Shown in pieces: positions 34,619 to 43,353 of a stretch of 64,000 nt of DNA. The stretch comes from an uncultured Collinsella sp. GTDB lineage: Bacteria > Actinomycetota > Coriobacteriia > Coriobacteriales > Coriobacteriaceae. The number at the start of each line of letters is the position of its first letter. The stretch's first letter is position 1. Below the pieces are notes generated by a model, which made no database searches, was not told where the DNA came from, and was given only the letters and a program-made list of their open reading frames with translations. The stretch is from positions 1 through 64,000 of the forward strand of contig CATYZK010000009.1 of assembly GCA_958415665.1 (NCBI GenBank), given 5' to 3'. Both the position numbers and the translations under genes were made by a program.

Positions 34619-35770
34619 ATGGCGGGAACTTATGCAGATATCACCGACGTCGCCTGCGATGTCGTCATTATCGGCGCCGGCGTGATCGGATGCGCGGCGG
34701 CGTACAACCTGGCCAAGAAGGGCCGCAGTGTCACGGTGCTCGACCGCGAGCCCAATGTGGGCGAGGGCGCGAGCTCGCGCAACGGCGGCGGCGTTCGCCA
34801 AAGCGGTCGCGATGGCCGCGAGCTGCCGCTTGCCATGTATGCCGTCGAGAACATTTGGCCCACGCTGTCCGATGAGCTGGGGGCCGACGTCGAGTACGTC
34901 AAACGCGGCAACCTGCGCCTGGGCAAGACCGAGGAACACCTGCAGACGCTTCGCAAACTGGCGAGCATGTCGCAGGGCCTGGGGCTCGATATGAAGATGA
35001 TCGGACCCGAGGAGGTGCGCGAGATTAACCCGTACCTGTCCGACCAGGTGATTGGCGCCTCGTGGTGCCCCACGGACGGACATGCCAACCCCATGCGCAC
35101 CACGCTCGCATATTACCGTGCGGCCAAGGCGCTCGGCGTGCGCTTCGTGACGGGCGTCGAGGTCAAGCGCCTGCGCAAAGCCCGCGGTCGCATCTCCGGC
35201 GTCGAGTGCAACATCGGCACCTTTACGGCCAACGACGTGCTGCTGGCGGCGGGCCTGGGCAGTCGCGGTATCGCCGCGAGCGTAGGCGTCGACATCCCCA
35301 TGACGGGATCGCTTATCGAGTGCCTGGTCACCGAGGCCGAGCCCACGATGTTTCCGCAGATGCTCGGCGTTGCCACGGGTGACTTTTATGGACACCAGAC
35401 GGCGCATGGCTCGTTTGTCTTTGGCGGCAGCTCGGGTCTCGAGGAGTCGAACGGCGCATTTGGCGGCCGCCCCACCTCGAGCATTACGGCACCGGCTGAG
35501 TGTCGCGCCATCATGGGTTACATTCCGCGCCTGGCCGATGCCAAGATCGTGCGAACCTGGGCCGGCTGGGAGGACGAGAGCGCCGACGGCGTGCCGGTGA
35601 TCTCGAAGATCGACGAGGTTCCGGGCCTGACCATCGCCTGCGCCTTTACCGGGCACGGATTTGGCATCTCGCCGATCGTGGGCTTGCTGCTGTCCGAGCT
35701 GGTGTGCGACGAGCCCACGACGCTCGATATCTCGGCGTTTCGCTACGACCGCTTTAAGGCGTGGTTGTGA
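34619..35770 (+). CDS. FAD-dependent amino-acid/amine oxidoreductase (DAO family, HcnC-like)
   Basis: A 383-residue D-amino-acid-oxidase-fold flavoprotein. CDVVIIGAGVIGCAAAYNLAKKG is the FAD fold start; SSRNGGGVRQSGRD and TGHGFGISPIVG are typical of the sarcosine/glycine/proline dehydrogenase group. It is the catalytic subunit of the four-gene dehydrogenase, oxidising a secondary amine or amino acid. Substrate unknown. It begins 2 nt after the BFD gene. Confidence 0.9.
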   Translation: MAGTYADITDVACDVVIIGAGVIGCAAAYNLAKKGRSVTVLDREPNVGEGASSRNGGGVRQSGRDGRELPLAMYAVENIWPTLSDELGADVEYVKRGNLRLGKTEEHLQTLRKLASMSQGLGLDMKMIGPEEVREINPYLSDQVIGASWCPTDGHANPMRTTLAYYRAAKALGVRFVTGVEVKRLRKARGRISGVECNIGTFTANDVLLAAGLGSRGIAASVGVDIPMTGSLIECLVTEAEPTMFPQMLGVATGDFYGHQTAHGSFVFGGSSGLEESNGAFGGRPTSSITAPAECRAIMGYIPRLADAKIVRTWAGWEDESADGVPVISKIDEVPGLTIACAFTGHGFGISPIVGLLLSELVCDEPTTLDISAFRYDRFKAWL

Positions 35771-36954
35771 TGGAGGATTTCTCGTACCGCCTGCCCACGC
35801 ACTTTGTGTTCGGTCATGGTTCCGAGCGCGAGGCGGGCCGGCTTGTCGCGCACTACGGCGGCACCAAGGTGCTCGTGCTGTTTGGCGGTGGCACGGTCGA
35901 GCGGTCGGGTCTGCTGGCGCGGGTGCTCAACTCGCTTGATCGGGCGCTGCTCGATCACGTTGAGCTTAAGGGCGTCAAACCCAACCCGCTGCTGAGCACG
36001 GTCTACGAGGGCATATCGCTTGTGCGCGATGAGCACGTGGACTTTATTCTCGCGCTTGGCGGCGGTAGCGTTATCGATACCGCGAAGGCCATTGCTGCCG
36101 GCGCCCGCTACCCGGGCGACGTGTGGGACTTTTACGGGGGCGACCGTACGCCTGATCGGGCATTGCCGGTGGGCTGCGTGCTCACGATTGCGGCATCGGG
36201 CTCCGAGGCCTCGCCCGATTCGGTGATCACGCAGGACGGTTCGATGCTCAAACGTGAGACGTCCTCGTCGGTGCTGCTGCCGACGTTTAGCATTCTGAAC
36301 CCCGAGCTGACCAAAACCCTGCCGGCGTATCAGACGGCTTGCGGTATCACCGATATGTACTCACATCTGCTGGAACGCTACGTGAGCAGGAGCAGTGCCG
36401 TCGAGGTGTCCGACCGCATGATCGAGGGCCTGATGCTATCGATTATCGACGAGGCGGCGCCCGTTGCGGAAGATCCACGAGACTACGATGCGCGCGCCAA
36501 CCTTATGTGGGCAGCAACGCTGGCGCACTGTGGCATCGCCGGCGCCGATCGCAAGCACGACTGGGCGAGTCACGATATCGAGTACGCCCTGTCGTCGCGC
36601 TACGGTGTGGCGCACGGCGCGGGACTAGCCGTGGTGATCCCGGCGGTGCTCACGTATTACCTGGATGTCGAGGTTGCCGCGGTGCCGCGCTTGGCGCAGC
36701 TGGCGCGTCGTGTGTGGGGTGTGGATGAGGCCGACGATATGGTCGCCGCCCGTGCCGGCGTTGAGGCCCAGCGTTCGTTCTTTGCTTCACTGGGTATGCC
36801 GACGACACTCGAGGAGGTGGGCGGAAAGCTCGAGGATATTCCCTCGCTGGCGAGCGAGACGTGCTTTGCTGGCGGTCGCGCCGGTACCGTGGGAGGCTAT
36901 CTCCCGCTCGATGAGCATGCTGTCGCACGCATCTTCAGCCTGATGCTTGCCTAA
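35770..36954 (+). CDS. Iron-containing alcohol dehydrogenase (BDH-like) with altered metal ligand
   Basis: A 394-residue group-III dehydrogenase. The NAD loop is LALGGGSVIDTAKAIA at about residues 95-110. Metal ligands D195 and H199 (GITDMYSHLLERY) and H282 (VAHGAGLA) are present. The third ligand position, normally His as in IEHALS, is Tyr272 (HDIEYALSSRYG). The ATG overlaps the previous stop as TGATG, so it is part of the amine-dehydrogenase operon, where it could reduce an aldehyde product. Activity may be altered. Confidence 0.9.
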   Translation: MEDFSYRLPTHFVFGHGSEREAGRLVAHYGGTKVLVLFGGGTVERSGLLARVLNSLDRALLDHVELKGVKPNPLLSTVYEGISLVRDEHVDFILALGGGSVIDTAKAIAAGARYPGDVWDFYGGDRTPDRALPVGCVLTIAASGSEASPDSVITQDGSMLKRETSSSVLLPTFSILNPELTKTLPAYQTACGITDMYSHLLERYVSRSSAVEVSDRMIEGLMLSIIDEAAPVAEDPRDYDARANLMWAATLAHCGIAGADRKHDWASHDIEYALSSRYGVAHGAGLAVVIPAVLTYYLDVEVAAVPRLAQLARRVWGVDEADDMVAARAGVEAQRSFFASLGMPTTLEEVGGKLEDIPSLASETCFAGGRAGTVGGYLPLDEHAVARIFSLMLA

Positions 36955-36967
36955 TACCTGTCAGGAA

Positions 36968-37034
36968 GGGACAGGTTTATTTTGCTAGGTAAAGCGTTTG
37001 ACCTGCCAAAATAAACCTGTCCCTTTTTGGTCGG
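36968..37034. repeat. REP-like palindromic element, copy 2
   Basis: The left arm GGGACAGGTTTATTTTG (36968-36984) is identical to copy 1. The right arm CAAAATAAACCTGTCCC (37007-37023) differs at one base, and the tail TTTTTGGTCGG is identical. The 22-nt spacer matches copy 1 at 18 positions. It lies in the 199-bp gap between the iron-ADH and pgi and could also end the upstream transcript through TTTTT. Confidence 0.88.
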
Positions 37035-37153
37035 TCGCCGTTTAGGGGCGGATTGGCAACGCTCGCTGATTATGGTCTTGACCTGCGCTAGAATAGTGGC
37101 ATCTGAATGTCCGGGCGCATGGAGGCGTGCGCCCGTATGCTGAGGAGGACTCT

Positions 37154-38848
37154 ATGGCAACTGTTGCCGCACCTATCGATGCTACGTCGACTGCCGCTTG
37201 GAAGGCGCTCGAGGCCCATCAGGAGAAGCTCGAGGCCGAGGGTATCGACCTCAAGGCCTGGTTCGCCGCCGATGCCGAGCGCGTGAACAAGCTGAGCTTT
37301 GACGCCGGTGACCTGCACTTCGATCTGTCGAAGAACCTGGTGACCGATGAGACCGTCAAGCTGCTGTGCGATCTTGCCCGCGAGGTGAAGCTCGAGGAGC
37401 GCCGCGACGCCATGTTCTCCGGCGAGCACATCAACACCACCGAGGACCGCGCCGTCCTGCACACCGCGCTGCGCCGCCCGGCAAGCGAGAAGGGCCAGCT
37501 CATCGTTGACGGTCAGGACGTCGTCGCCGACGTGCACGAGGTCCTCGATCGCATGTATGCTTTCGCCGAGCGCGTGCGCTCCGGTGAGTGGAAGGGCGTT
37601 ACCGGCAAGAAGATCGAGCACCTGGTGTCCATCGGCATCGGTGGCTCCGATCTGGGCCCGGTCATGGCTTACGAGGCCCTGCGCCCCTATGCCGACGCCG
37701 GTATCGACTGCCGCTACATCTCCAACATCGACCCCAACGACCAGGCCGAGAAGCTCAAGGGTTTGGACCCCGAGACCACGCTCGTGATCATCGTCTCCAA
37801 GACCTTCACCACGCTCGAGACCCTCACCAACGCCCGCGAGGTCAAGACCTGGATGCTCGAGCAGCTCAAGGCTCAGGGCGCCATCGACGGCTCCGATGAG
37901 CAGAACGCCGAGGCCGTGGCAAAGCACTTCGTCGCCGTCTCCACCGCACTCGAGAAGGTTGAGGCCTTCGGTATCGACCCCGCCAATGCCTTTGGTTTCT
38001 GGAACTGGGTCGGCGGCCGCTACTCCGTCGACTCCGCCGTGGGCCTGTCGCTGATCGTCGTGCTCGGCCCCGAGCGTTTCCAGCAGTTCCTCGAGGGCTT
38101 CCACGCCATCGATGAGTACTTCTGCAACACCCCGCTCGAGAACAACGCCGTCGCGCTGATGGGTTTGTTCAACGTCTGGTACGTCAACTTCTTCGGTTCC
38201 AAGAGCCACGCCGTGCTGCCGTACTGCCAGTATCTGCACCGCTTCCCGGCCTATCTGCAGCAGCTCACCATGGAGTCCAACGGCAAGCATGTCCGCTGGG
38301 ACGGCAGCGCCGTGACCTCCGATACCGGTGAGATCTTCTGGGGCGAGCCCGGCACCAACGGCCAGCATGCCTTCTACCAGCTGCTGCACCAGGGCACCGT
38401 GGTGGTTCCGGCCGATTTCATCGCTTTCGCCAATACCGCCAACCCTGCGACCGACAGCGGCCAGGACGTCCACGAGCTGTTCCTGGGCAACTTCCTGGCC
38501 CAGACCAAGGCGCTCGCCTTTGGTAAGACGGCCGATGAGGTGCGCGCCGAGGGCACGCCCGAGCAGATCGTCCCGGCCCGTTGCTTTGAGGGCAACCGCC
38601 CGACGACCTCGATCTTCGGCGACACGCTGACCCCGTTTGCGCTCGGCGAGCTCATCGCCCTGTACGAGCACATCACGTTTGTCGAGGGCACGGTCTGGGG
38701 CATCGACTCCTACGACCAGTGGGGCGTTGAGCTGGGCAAGCAGCTTGCCAAGCAGATCACCCCGGCCTTCCACGACGATGCTGCCAAGGCCGAGCAGGAC
38801 GCTTCGACCCAGGCGCTCATCGAGTTCTACCGCGCTCACCGCAAGTAG
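37154..38848 (+). CDS. pgi: Glucose-6-phosphate isomerase
   Basis: A 564-residue phosphoglucose isomerase interconverting glucose-6-P and fructose-6-P. Seen in order: SIGIGGSDLGPVMAYEAL, VSKTFTTLET, FWNWVGGRYSVDSAVGLS (the PGI signature) and ESNGKHVRW. Near the end, GIDSYDQWGVELGKQLA holds the second signature with the catalytic lysine. GAGGAGGA precedes the ATG. Confidence 0.97.
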   Translation: MATVAAPIDATSTAAWKALEAHQEKLEAEGIDLKAWFAADAERVNKLSFDAGDLHFDLSKNLVTDETVKLLCDLAREVKLEERRDAMFSGEHINTTEDRAVLHTALRRPASEKGQLIVDGQDVVADVHEVLDRMYAFAERVRSGEWKGVTGKKIEHLVSIGIGGSDLGPVMAYEALRPYADAGIDCRYISNIDPNDQAEKLKGLDPETTLVIIVSKTFTTLETLTNAREVKTWMLEQLKAQGAIDGSDEQNAEAVAKHFVAVSTALEKVEAFGIDPANAFGFWNWVGGRYSVDSAVGLSLIVVLGPERFQQFLEGFHAIDEYFCNTPLENNAVALMGLFNVWYVNFFGSKSHAVLPYCQYLHRFPAYLQQLTMESNGKHVRWDGSAVTSDTGEIFWGEPGTNGQHAFYQLLHQGTVVVPADFIAFANTANPATDSGQDVHELFLGNFLAQTKALAFGKTADEVRAEGTPEQIVPARCFEGNRPTTSIFGDTLTPFALGELIALYEHITFVEGTVWGIDSYDQWGVELGKQLAKQITPAFHDDAAKAEQDASTQALIEFYRAHRK

Positions 38849-38881
38849 TCTCTGCTGTTAACGCATCGCGCCTTATAGTCA

Positions 38882-38919
38882 GGGGCCCGTATCCGTTGGG
38901 ATGCGGGCCCCTTTGCTTT
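38882..38919 (+). terminator. Intrinsic terminator of pgi
   Basis: GGGGCCCG pairs with CGGGCCCC, with inner ATCC/GGGAT pairing, followed by TTTGCTTTG. Confidence 0.82.
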
Positions 38920-38989
38920 GCCGTGGTCCCGGGGCGCACGGCCTTTGTGGAACATCGCCGGGGCGCCGCGCGCTGCGAGAACCCTGCGC

Positions 38990-40285
38990 CTAGATCTCGG
39001 CCTCCGCATGGCCTCGCTGCGCTTCGGGCAGTTCCCCGTACAGCGGATGGTCTTCGAGCCTAAAGCGTTCGACCTGCTCGGGGGCGCGACCGCGCACAAA
39101 GAGCCATGAGCGATCGATCGGCGTCGCCATGAGCGTGCTGGGCAGCGCGTCGGCGCGGTCGGAAAACACTCGGGCACTCTCGGGATCCTGGAACGCCAGC
39201 ACCAGATGCGTGTCGCAGTTGCCCATGATGGAGCGTGCGCGTGCCTCGCCATAGAGCGCATCGAGCTGGTTTGTTGACTGCAGCAATAGGGTTGCCCAGA
39301 TCTCGCGGCTGCGGATAATGGAGAGCACGTTGTCGATCTGCGGCGTCTGTAGGTTGGCAAAGTCGTCGAGCATAAAGCGGACCGGGACTGCGAGGCGCCC
39401 GTCGGGCTGTGCGTCGGCGTGGCGGATGAGTCCCGCGAACGCTTGCGTCACAAACAAATTGGTGAGCGGATCGAGACTGCGGTCGAGGTCGCTGACGGTG
39501 ACGAAGAGCGCTCGACGCTCGCATCCCAGGGCGGCGAAATCAATCTGGTTCACATCGGTGTACAGGCTGCGTGCACCATCAAAGCCCAGGCACATGACCT
39601 TCTCGGCAAGGATGCCCATAATGCTGGCGTGCATCTTTTCGGCTGTGATGGTGGGCGAGTAGCGCCGCCAGAGTGAGAGCGCATAGCTCGTGGGGTCGGT
39701 GGTCTGCAGATCATCGAAGAGACGGGCCGTCGCGCGGTCCTGGAGATGCTCGCAAAGCTCGATCACCGATGAAAACGTCTGCTCTTCCGCAGGCAGCTGC
39801 TCACATACATAGGCGATCAGGCAAGAAAGCAGGTTGGCCGCCGCATGGTCCCAAAACGGCTGAGTTTGGTCCTCGACGGGGCAGATGGCCTTGGCGACCG
39901 AGATGATGTCTTGCTGGTTGGGCTTGCCGTCTTTGGTGCGGCGGATGTGGTTGAGCGGGTTGTAGCCACACTGCTCGATGTCCTCGGGCAGTGTGGTCGC
40001 ATCGTCAAGATCGGCAAAGTTGAGGCGCTGTACACGATAGCCGTGCGCGGCAAGCACGGGGCCGACTTCGCGACAAAGCGTCCCCTTGGTGTCGAGCACG
40101 ATATAGCTTGCGTTCATCTGCAGCAGGTTGGGCTTGAGGACATTGCGGGTCTTGCCGGCGCCCGAGGGGCCGATGACAAGCATGTTGTTGTTAAGACCCG
40201 TTTGACGGGTATCGCATGAGAGCGTGTGGCCCTGCGCAAGGATGGTGGGGGCGGGGGCATGCAGTGCCGCATTGAGGCTAAGCAT
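38990..40285 (-). CDS. Soluble VirD4/TraG-like ATPase
   Basis: A 431-residue P-loop ATPase of the conjugative coupling-protein class. Walker A is IGPSGAGKTRN near residue 52. IVLDTKGTL and CGYNPLNHI are typical of VirD4/TraG, and RFMLDDFANLQ is the Walker-B-type motif. WATLLLQSTNQLDALYGEA is the sensor region. Usual family members are 550-700 residues with two N-terminal membrane helices; this one has none, so it is cytosolic. AAGGAG precedes the ATG, which overlaps the ClpP-like gene by 8 nt. Confidence 0.85.
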   Translation of the reverse strand: MLSLNAALHAPAPTILAQGHTLSCDTRQTGLNNNMLVIGPSGAGKTRNVLKPNLLQMNASYIVLDTKGTLCREVGPVLAAHGYRVQRLNFADLDDATTLPEDIEQCGYNPLNHIRRTKDGKPNQQDIISVAKAICPVEDQTQPFWDHAAANLLSCLIAYVCEQLPAEEQTFSSVIELCEHLQDRATARLFDDLQTTDPTSYALSLWRRYSPTITAEKMHASIMGILAEKVMCLGFDGARSLYTDVNQIDFAALGCERRALFVTVSDLDRSLDPLTNLFVTQAFAGLIRHADAQPDGRLAVPVRFMLDDFANLQTPQIDNVLSIIRSREIWATLLLQSTNQLDALYGEARARSIMGNCDTHLVLAFQDPESARVFSDRADALPSTLMATPIDRSWLFVRGRAPEQVERFRLEDHPLYGELPEAQRGHAEAEI

Positions 40286-40895
40286 GGGCGGTCTCCTTAG
40301 TCGAGGTGAGGATGTTGTGGGCAAAGCCGAGCTCGACGGCGCGCTCTGCCGAAAGGTACGTGTCCTTTGCCGTGAGTGTCTGGACCCGCTTGGCCGAAAG
40401 GCCGCTTCGCTCGGAAAGGATGTGCGTCAGAGCCTTGCGGGTCTGCATGAGGCGCCGGCTTGTCTCCTGGAGGGCTAGAGCCGAGCCCCCGGCCCCTTGC
40501 GGGATGAGTGGGTCATGAATCATGAGCTCGGCATGGGGAGCCATGCGGCGCTCGTCACCGCCCATAAAGATGATGGCTCCCATGGAAGCGGCGAGCTCCA
40601 GGCAGACGGTGTGTATAGGGCACGCTGCGAGACGCATGGTGTCGTAGATGGCAAGGCCGGCGCGTACGTTGCCGCCGGGGCTGGCGATAAAGACCGTGAT
40701 GGGGGCGACCGGGTCGGCGGCATCGAGCAGGCGGATCTGCTGACACAGGTCGTGGGCCATTGCGCTGTTGATGCCGCCCACGACGGAGAGTTCGCGGCGC
40801 GCGAGCATCTCGTCGTAAACGGAGGTGAGCGTGACGCCGCGGGCCGACTCGCGCATCGTGAGCGGGCTGATGACAGGGGTCTGAGTGGTGTCCAC
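40278..40895 (-). CDS. ClpP-like serine protease
   Basis: A 205-residue protein with a full ClpP triad: the Ser in LELAASMGAI, the His in ELMIHDPL, and an Asp in AKDTYLSAERAVELG. The segment IASPGGNVRAGLAIYDTM is the substrate-binding strand. A GTG start at 40895 has AAAGGAA just upstream. No Clp ATPase is near. Its stop overlaps the start of the VirD4-like gene, so the pair is translationally coupled. Such isolated ClpP paralogues occur on mobile elements. Confidence 0.85.
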   Translation of the reverse strand: MDTTQTPVISPLTMRESARGVTLTSVYDEMLARRELSVVGGINSAMAHDLCQQIRLLDAADPVAPITVFIASPGGNVRAGLAIYDTMRLAACPIHTVCLELAASMGAIIFMGGDERRMAPHAELMIHDPLIPQGAGGSALALQETSRRLMQTRKALTHILSERSGLSAKRVQTLTAKDTYLSAERAVELGFAHNILTSTKETAHA

Positions 40896-40950
40896 GAAGG
40901 TTCCTTTCTTAACGTAGGACGAGGTTCTATTTGGGTTGGTGAAGCTGGCG

Positions 40951-41049
40951 CTAAAACTCAAAGGCATGTTCGAGCCTGCGCTTAAGCTCCGTTGTGACTT
41001 TGCGGTCGGCGGCTTTTGCCAGTGACTCGTCGAATGCGCCCAATCGCAT
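40951..41049 (-). CDS. Small coupled ORF, 32 codons
   Basis: The ATG at 41049 overlaps the stop of the upstream gene as TGATG. The peptide (MRLGAFDESLAKAADRK...) is highly charged and probably helical. The same frame stays open upstream of the ATG for about 14 codons (RQLRLVYTAPIAAL) until a TAA. It could be a real small protein made by re-initiation, or the original C-terminus of the upstream gene separated by a frameshift. No homologue is recognised. Confidence 0.4.
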   Translation of the reverse strand: MRLGAFDESLAKAADRKVTTELKRRLEHAFEF

Positions 41050-41840
41050 CAGTGCGGCAATGGGCGCGGTGTAGACGAGACGCAGCTGGCGTTAACGTCG
41101 GGAAACTCGTTGGGGTCGTAGCGCTTCTGGTAGAAGTGAACGATGCCTTGGCTCATCTCCCGATCGTCGCGATAACGCTTGAACTGTCGCTGTTGGATAT
41201 CGATAATCCGGATCGTTTGAGCGCGAAGGCCAGCAGGCGCCAGTGCCCGGTAGCCGTCGAATAGACGATTGAGGCTCAGCACACGGAGCATGTCGATCAG
41301 GGTGCGCACCGTTGTCGGGCCGGCTTGAAACCGGGCGGTTGCGCGGTTGTAGCGTTCGCGGTCGAGCACCATGATGCCCGGCGGGCCCTGCACGTCATCT
41401 TGCCCGCAGGCTGCCTGCTGATGCCGCGCCTCCAGGGCTTTGAGGCCCATGGCGAGGTCATGGATGGGGAGGGTCAGGGCGTTCTGCAGGTCGAATCGAT
41501 GGTCCATCAATGTCATCTGCGTCTCGTCGTCCATCTCGAGCCGAAGCTTCGTGTCGAGTGCGGTAATCATGTGTGCCACATGGCCCATGGTGTACGGGCC
41601 TTCGGTCTTACCGTGGGGTCCGAGATAAGGGTCGGTAAGTTTGTGGACGGCTGGATCGTTCATGATTTCGGCGCAGCGATTTGCCGAAAACTCGTGGTTG
41701 CTCAGTGCCTCGTCGACGGGCAGCAGGGCAAAGTTTGCGATCGTTGCGGCGGCGAAGTCGGTGTCGTATCTGCCGTGCAGGGCACGGTCGATGCGTGCCT
41801 TGAGGACGGTGTTTGCGGTCTGGGGACGGGTAGTGTTCAT
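41049..41840 (-). CDS. Unknown protein of the VirD4-ClpP island
   Basis: A 263-residue soluble, mostly helical protein with no recognised domain and no membrane segment. It is rich in His, Met and Arg. The start at 41840 is chosen for the sharp rise in protein-like composition; upstream residues are low-complexity His/Thr repeats. GGAAA is a weak ribosome site. It leads an apparent four-ORF minus-strand unit with the small ORF, ClpP-like and VirD4-like genes. Confidence 0.65.
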   Translation of the reverse strand: MNTTRPQTANTVLKARIDRALHGRYDTDFAAATIANFALLPVDEALSNHEFSANRCAEIMNDPAVHKLTDPYLGPHGKTEGPYTMGHVAHMITALDTKLRLEMDDETQMTLMDHRFDLQNALTLPIHDLAMGLKALEARHQQAACGQDDVQGPPGIMVLDRERYNRATARFQAGPTTVRTLIDMLRVLSLNRLFDGYRALAPAGLRAQTIRIIDIQQRQFKRYRDDREMSQGIVHFYQKRYDPNEFPDVNASCVSSTPRPLPH

Positions 41841-41854
41841 AGCGTTTCCAATCT

Positions 41855-41927
41855 GTGATGTGCTTGCCTGTTTGTTGATGTGTTGGTTGTCGTGAGTGAT
41901 GTGCTTGCCGTGGGTGATGTGCTGACG
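41855..41927. repeat. Three short direct repeats upstream of the island
   Basis: GTGATGTGCTTGCC occurs at 41855-41868 and 41896-41909, and a partial third copy, GTGATGTGCTGACG, at 41914-41927. They lie just upstream of the minus-strand unknown gene. They are iteron-like in appearance but few and unevenly spaced. The rest of 41928-42447 holds no convincing gene. Confidence 0.45.
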
Positions 41928-42447
41928 TTGGGGTGCTATGCGGTTTTTAATGAGCCCGTGAGGCAGTTGCTGCAGGGGTGGGATGGAACGGCCCATGCAA
42001 GGCGGAAGGCATCGTGCTCAAAATCGAGACAGCAATGCTCTGGATGCCTCACATATGGCAGTTACCTCATTAAGTTGTCATTGCGTTTGGGGTTGTACTT
42101 TGCCGATCTTCTTTCTCTTACACGCTGAAAACTGAAACTGAATATGCTCGATCAAACGATGACCACCGGAGCGGTCTTCTTTAAAGTACGTTGGTTTTGC
42201 TGATTTGACAAGAACTAATTTTGAAATTTCTTTTCTACGGGATGAAATGAGGTCGGTGGGGCGGCCACGTTCAGCGTCGTCAGCTTTGTATGTGGTGGCT
42301 CGGCGTATGGGACGGAGCGATTGCGCCCCACGGCTACACACTGTTCATGTTTGGGACAATATGACATTTTTCCCGTTGCAAACAGCGCCGCGGTGGGTGT
42401 TCTGTATGATGACTCAGGCAAGGTTGTTCAATGACAGGGAGGCACAT

Positions 42448-43290
42448 ATGGCAATCAAAGCCATCGCGATGGATATCGACGGTACGCTCACGAATGATCA
42501 AAAGGTCATCAGCCCGCGCACGCGCGAGAAGCTGCTCGCGGCGCAGGAGTCGGGCATCAAGCTCATCTTGGCTTCGGGCCGTCCCGCATGGGGACTGCAT
42601 GCCTTGGCGCAGGAGCTCGACCTGCAGAACCATGATGGTTTGCTGGTCGCCTTTAACGGTGCGCACGTGGTCGATGCTCAGACCGACGAGGTACTGTTTG
42701 ACCAGGCCATGCCGGTCGACGAGCTGCACCGCTTGCTCGACCACCTGCGCAACTTTGACGTGATCCCCATGATCTCGCTCGGTCGCGACCTACATGTCGT
42801 GGACTCGTATCGCTGCATGATCACGCTGCCCGATGGCTCGCAGAAGAACATCGTCAAATACGAGCGCGATGCGTGCGATCTTAAGATTCGCGAGGTCGAG
42901 AGCCTTCATGAGGTCGCGGATGCCTATCCGGTGGACAAGCTGCTTACCGCGGGCGATCCGGCCTATCTGCAGGCACATCACGAGGAGATGTACGCGCCCT
43001 TTACCGACACGCTTTCGGGCATGTTCACGGCAGATTGGTACTTTGAGTTTACGGCGCCTGGTATCGATAAGGCACGTGCGCTTCAGGGCGCTCTGCCCAA
43101 GCTGGGCATCGACGCTAGCGAGGTCGTTTCGTTTGGCGACGGCCAGAACGACAAGTCCATGATCGAGTGGGCCGGCACAGGTGTAGCCATGGGCAACGCC
43201 GTCGATGAGGTTAAGGCAGTTGCCCAGATGGTGACCGCCAATAACAACGAAGACGGTATCGCGGTGGCACTCGACAAGCTGCTGGGTTAG
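42448..43290 (+). CDS. Cof-type HAD-superfamily phosphatase
   Basis: A 280-residue Cof/YidA-like phosphatase. Motifs are IAMDIDGTLTND, LASGRPAWG, GIDKARAL and SFGDGQNDKSMIEWA, and the large cap domain occupies about residues 85-190. It probably acts on a sugar phosphate. GGGAGG precedes the ATG. It is not closely similar to the HAD protein at 5775. Confidence 0.92.
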   Translation: MAIKAIAMDIDGTLTNDQKVISPRTREKLLAAQESGIKLILASGRPAWGLHALAQELDLQNHDGLLVAFNGAHVVDAQTDEVLFDQAMPVDELHRLLDHLRNFDVIPMISLGRDLHVVDSYRCMITLPDGSQKNIVKYERDACDLKIREVESLHEVADAYPVDKLLTAGDPAYLQAHHEEMYAPFTDTLSGMFTADWYFEFTAPGIDKARALQGALPKLGIDASEVVSFGDGQNDKSMIEWAGTGVAMGNAVDEVKAVAQMVTANNNEDGIAVALDKLLG

Positions 43291-43312
43291 AATCGCCGAT
43301 AGTGCATGGTTC

Positions 43313-43338
43313 GGGCGTCCGCTTGCGGGCGCCTTTTT
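43313..43338 (+). terminator. Terminator between two HAD genes
   Basis: GGCGTCCGC pairs with GCGGGCGCC (one G-U) and runs directly into TTTTTG. The loop is very short. Confidence 0.7.
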
Positions 43339-43353
43339 GTTAGGGAGGGTGCC

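Noticed and set aside
37088..38839. 583-codon open frame antisense to pgi
   Set aside because: Pgi on the other strand has full signatures; the antisense frame has repetitive Leu/Gly/Val/Asp composition and no ribosome site.
42078..42341. 87-codon minus-strand frame between the island and the HAD gene
   Set aside because: No ribosome site, no similarity and no supporting context.
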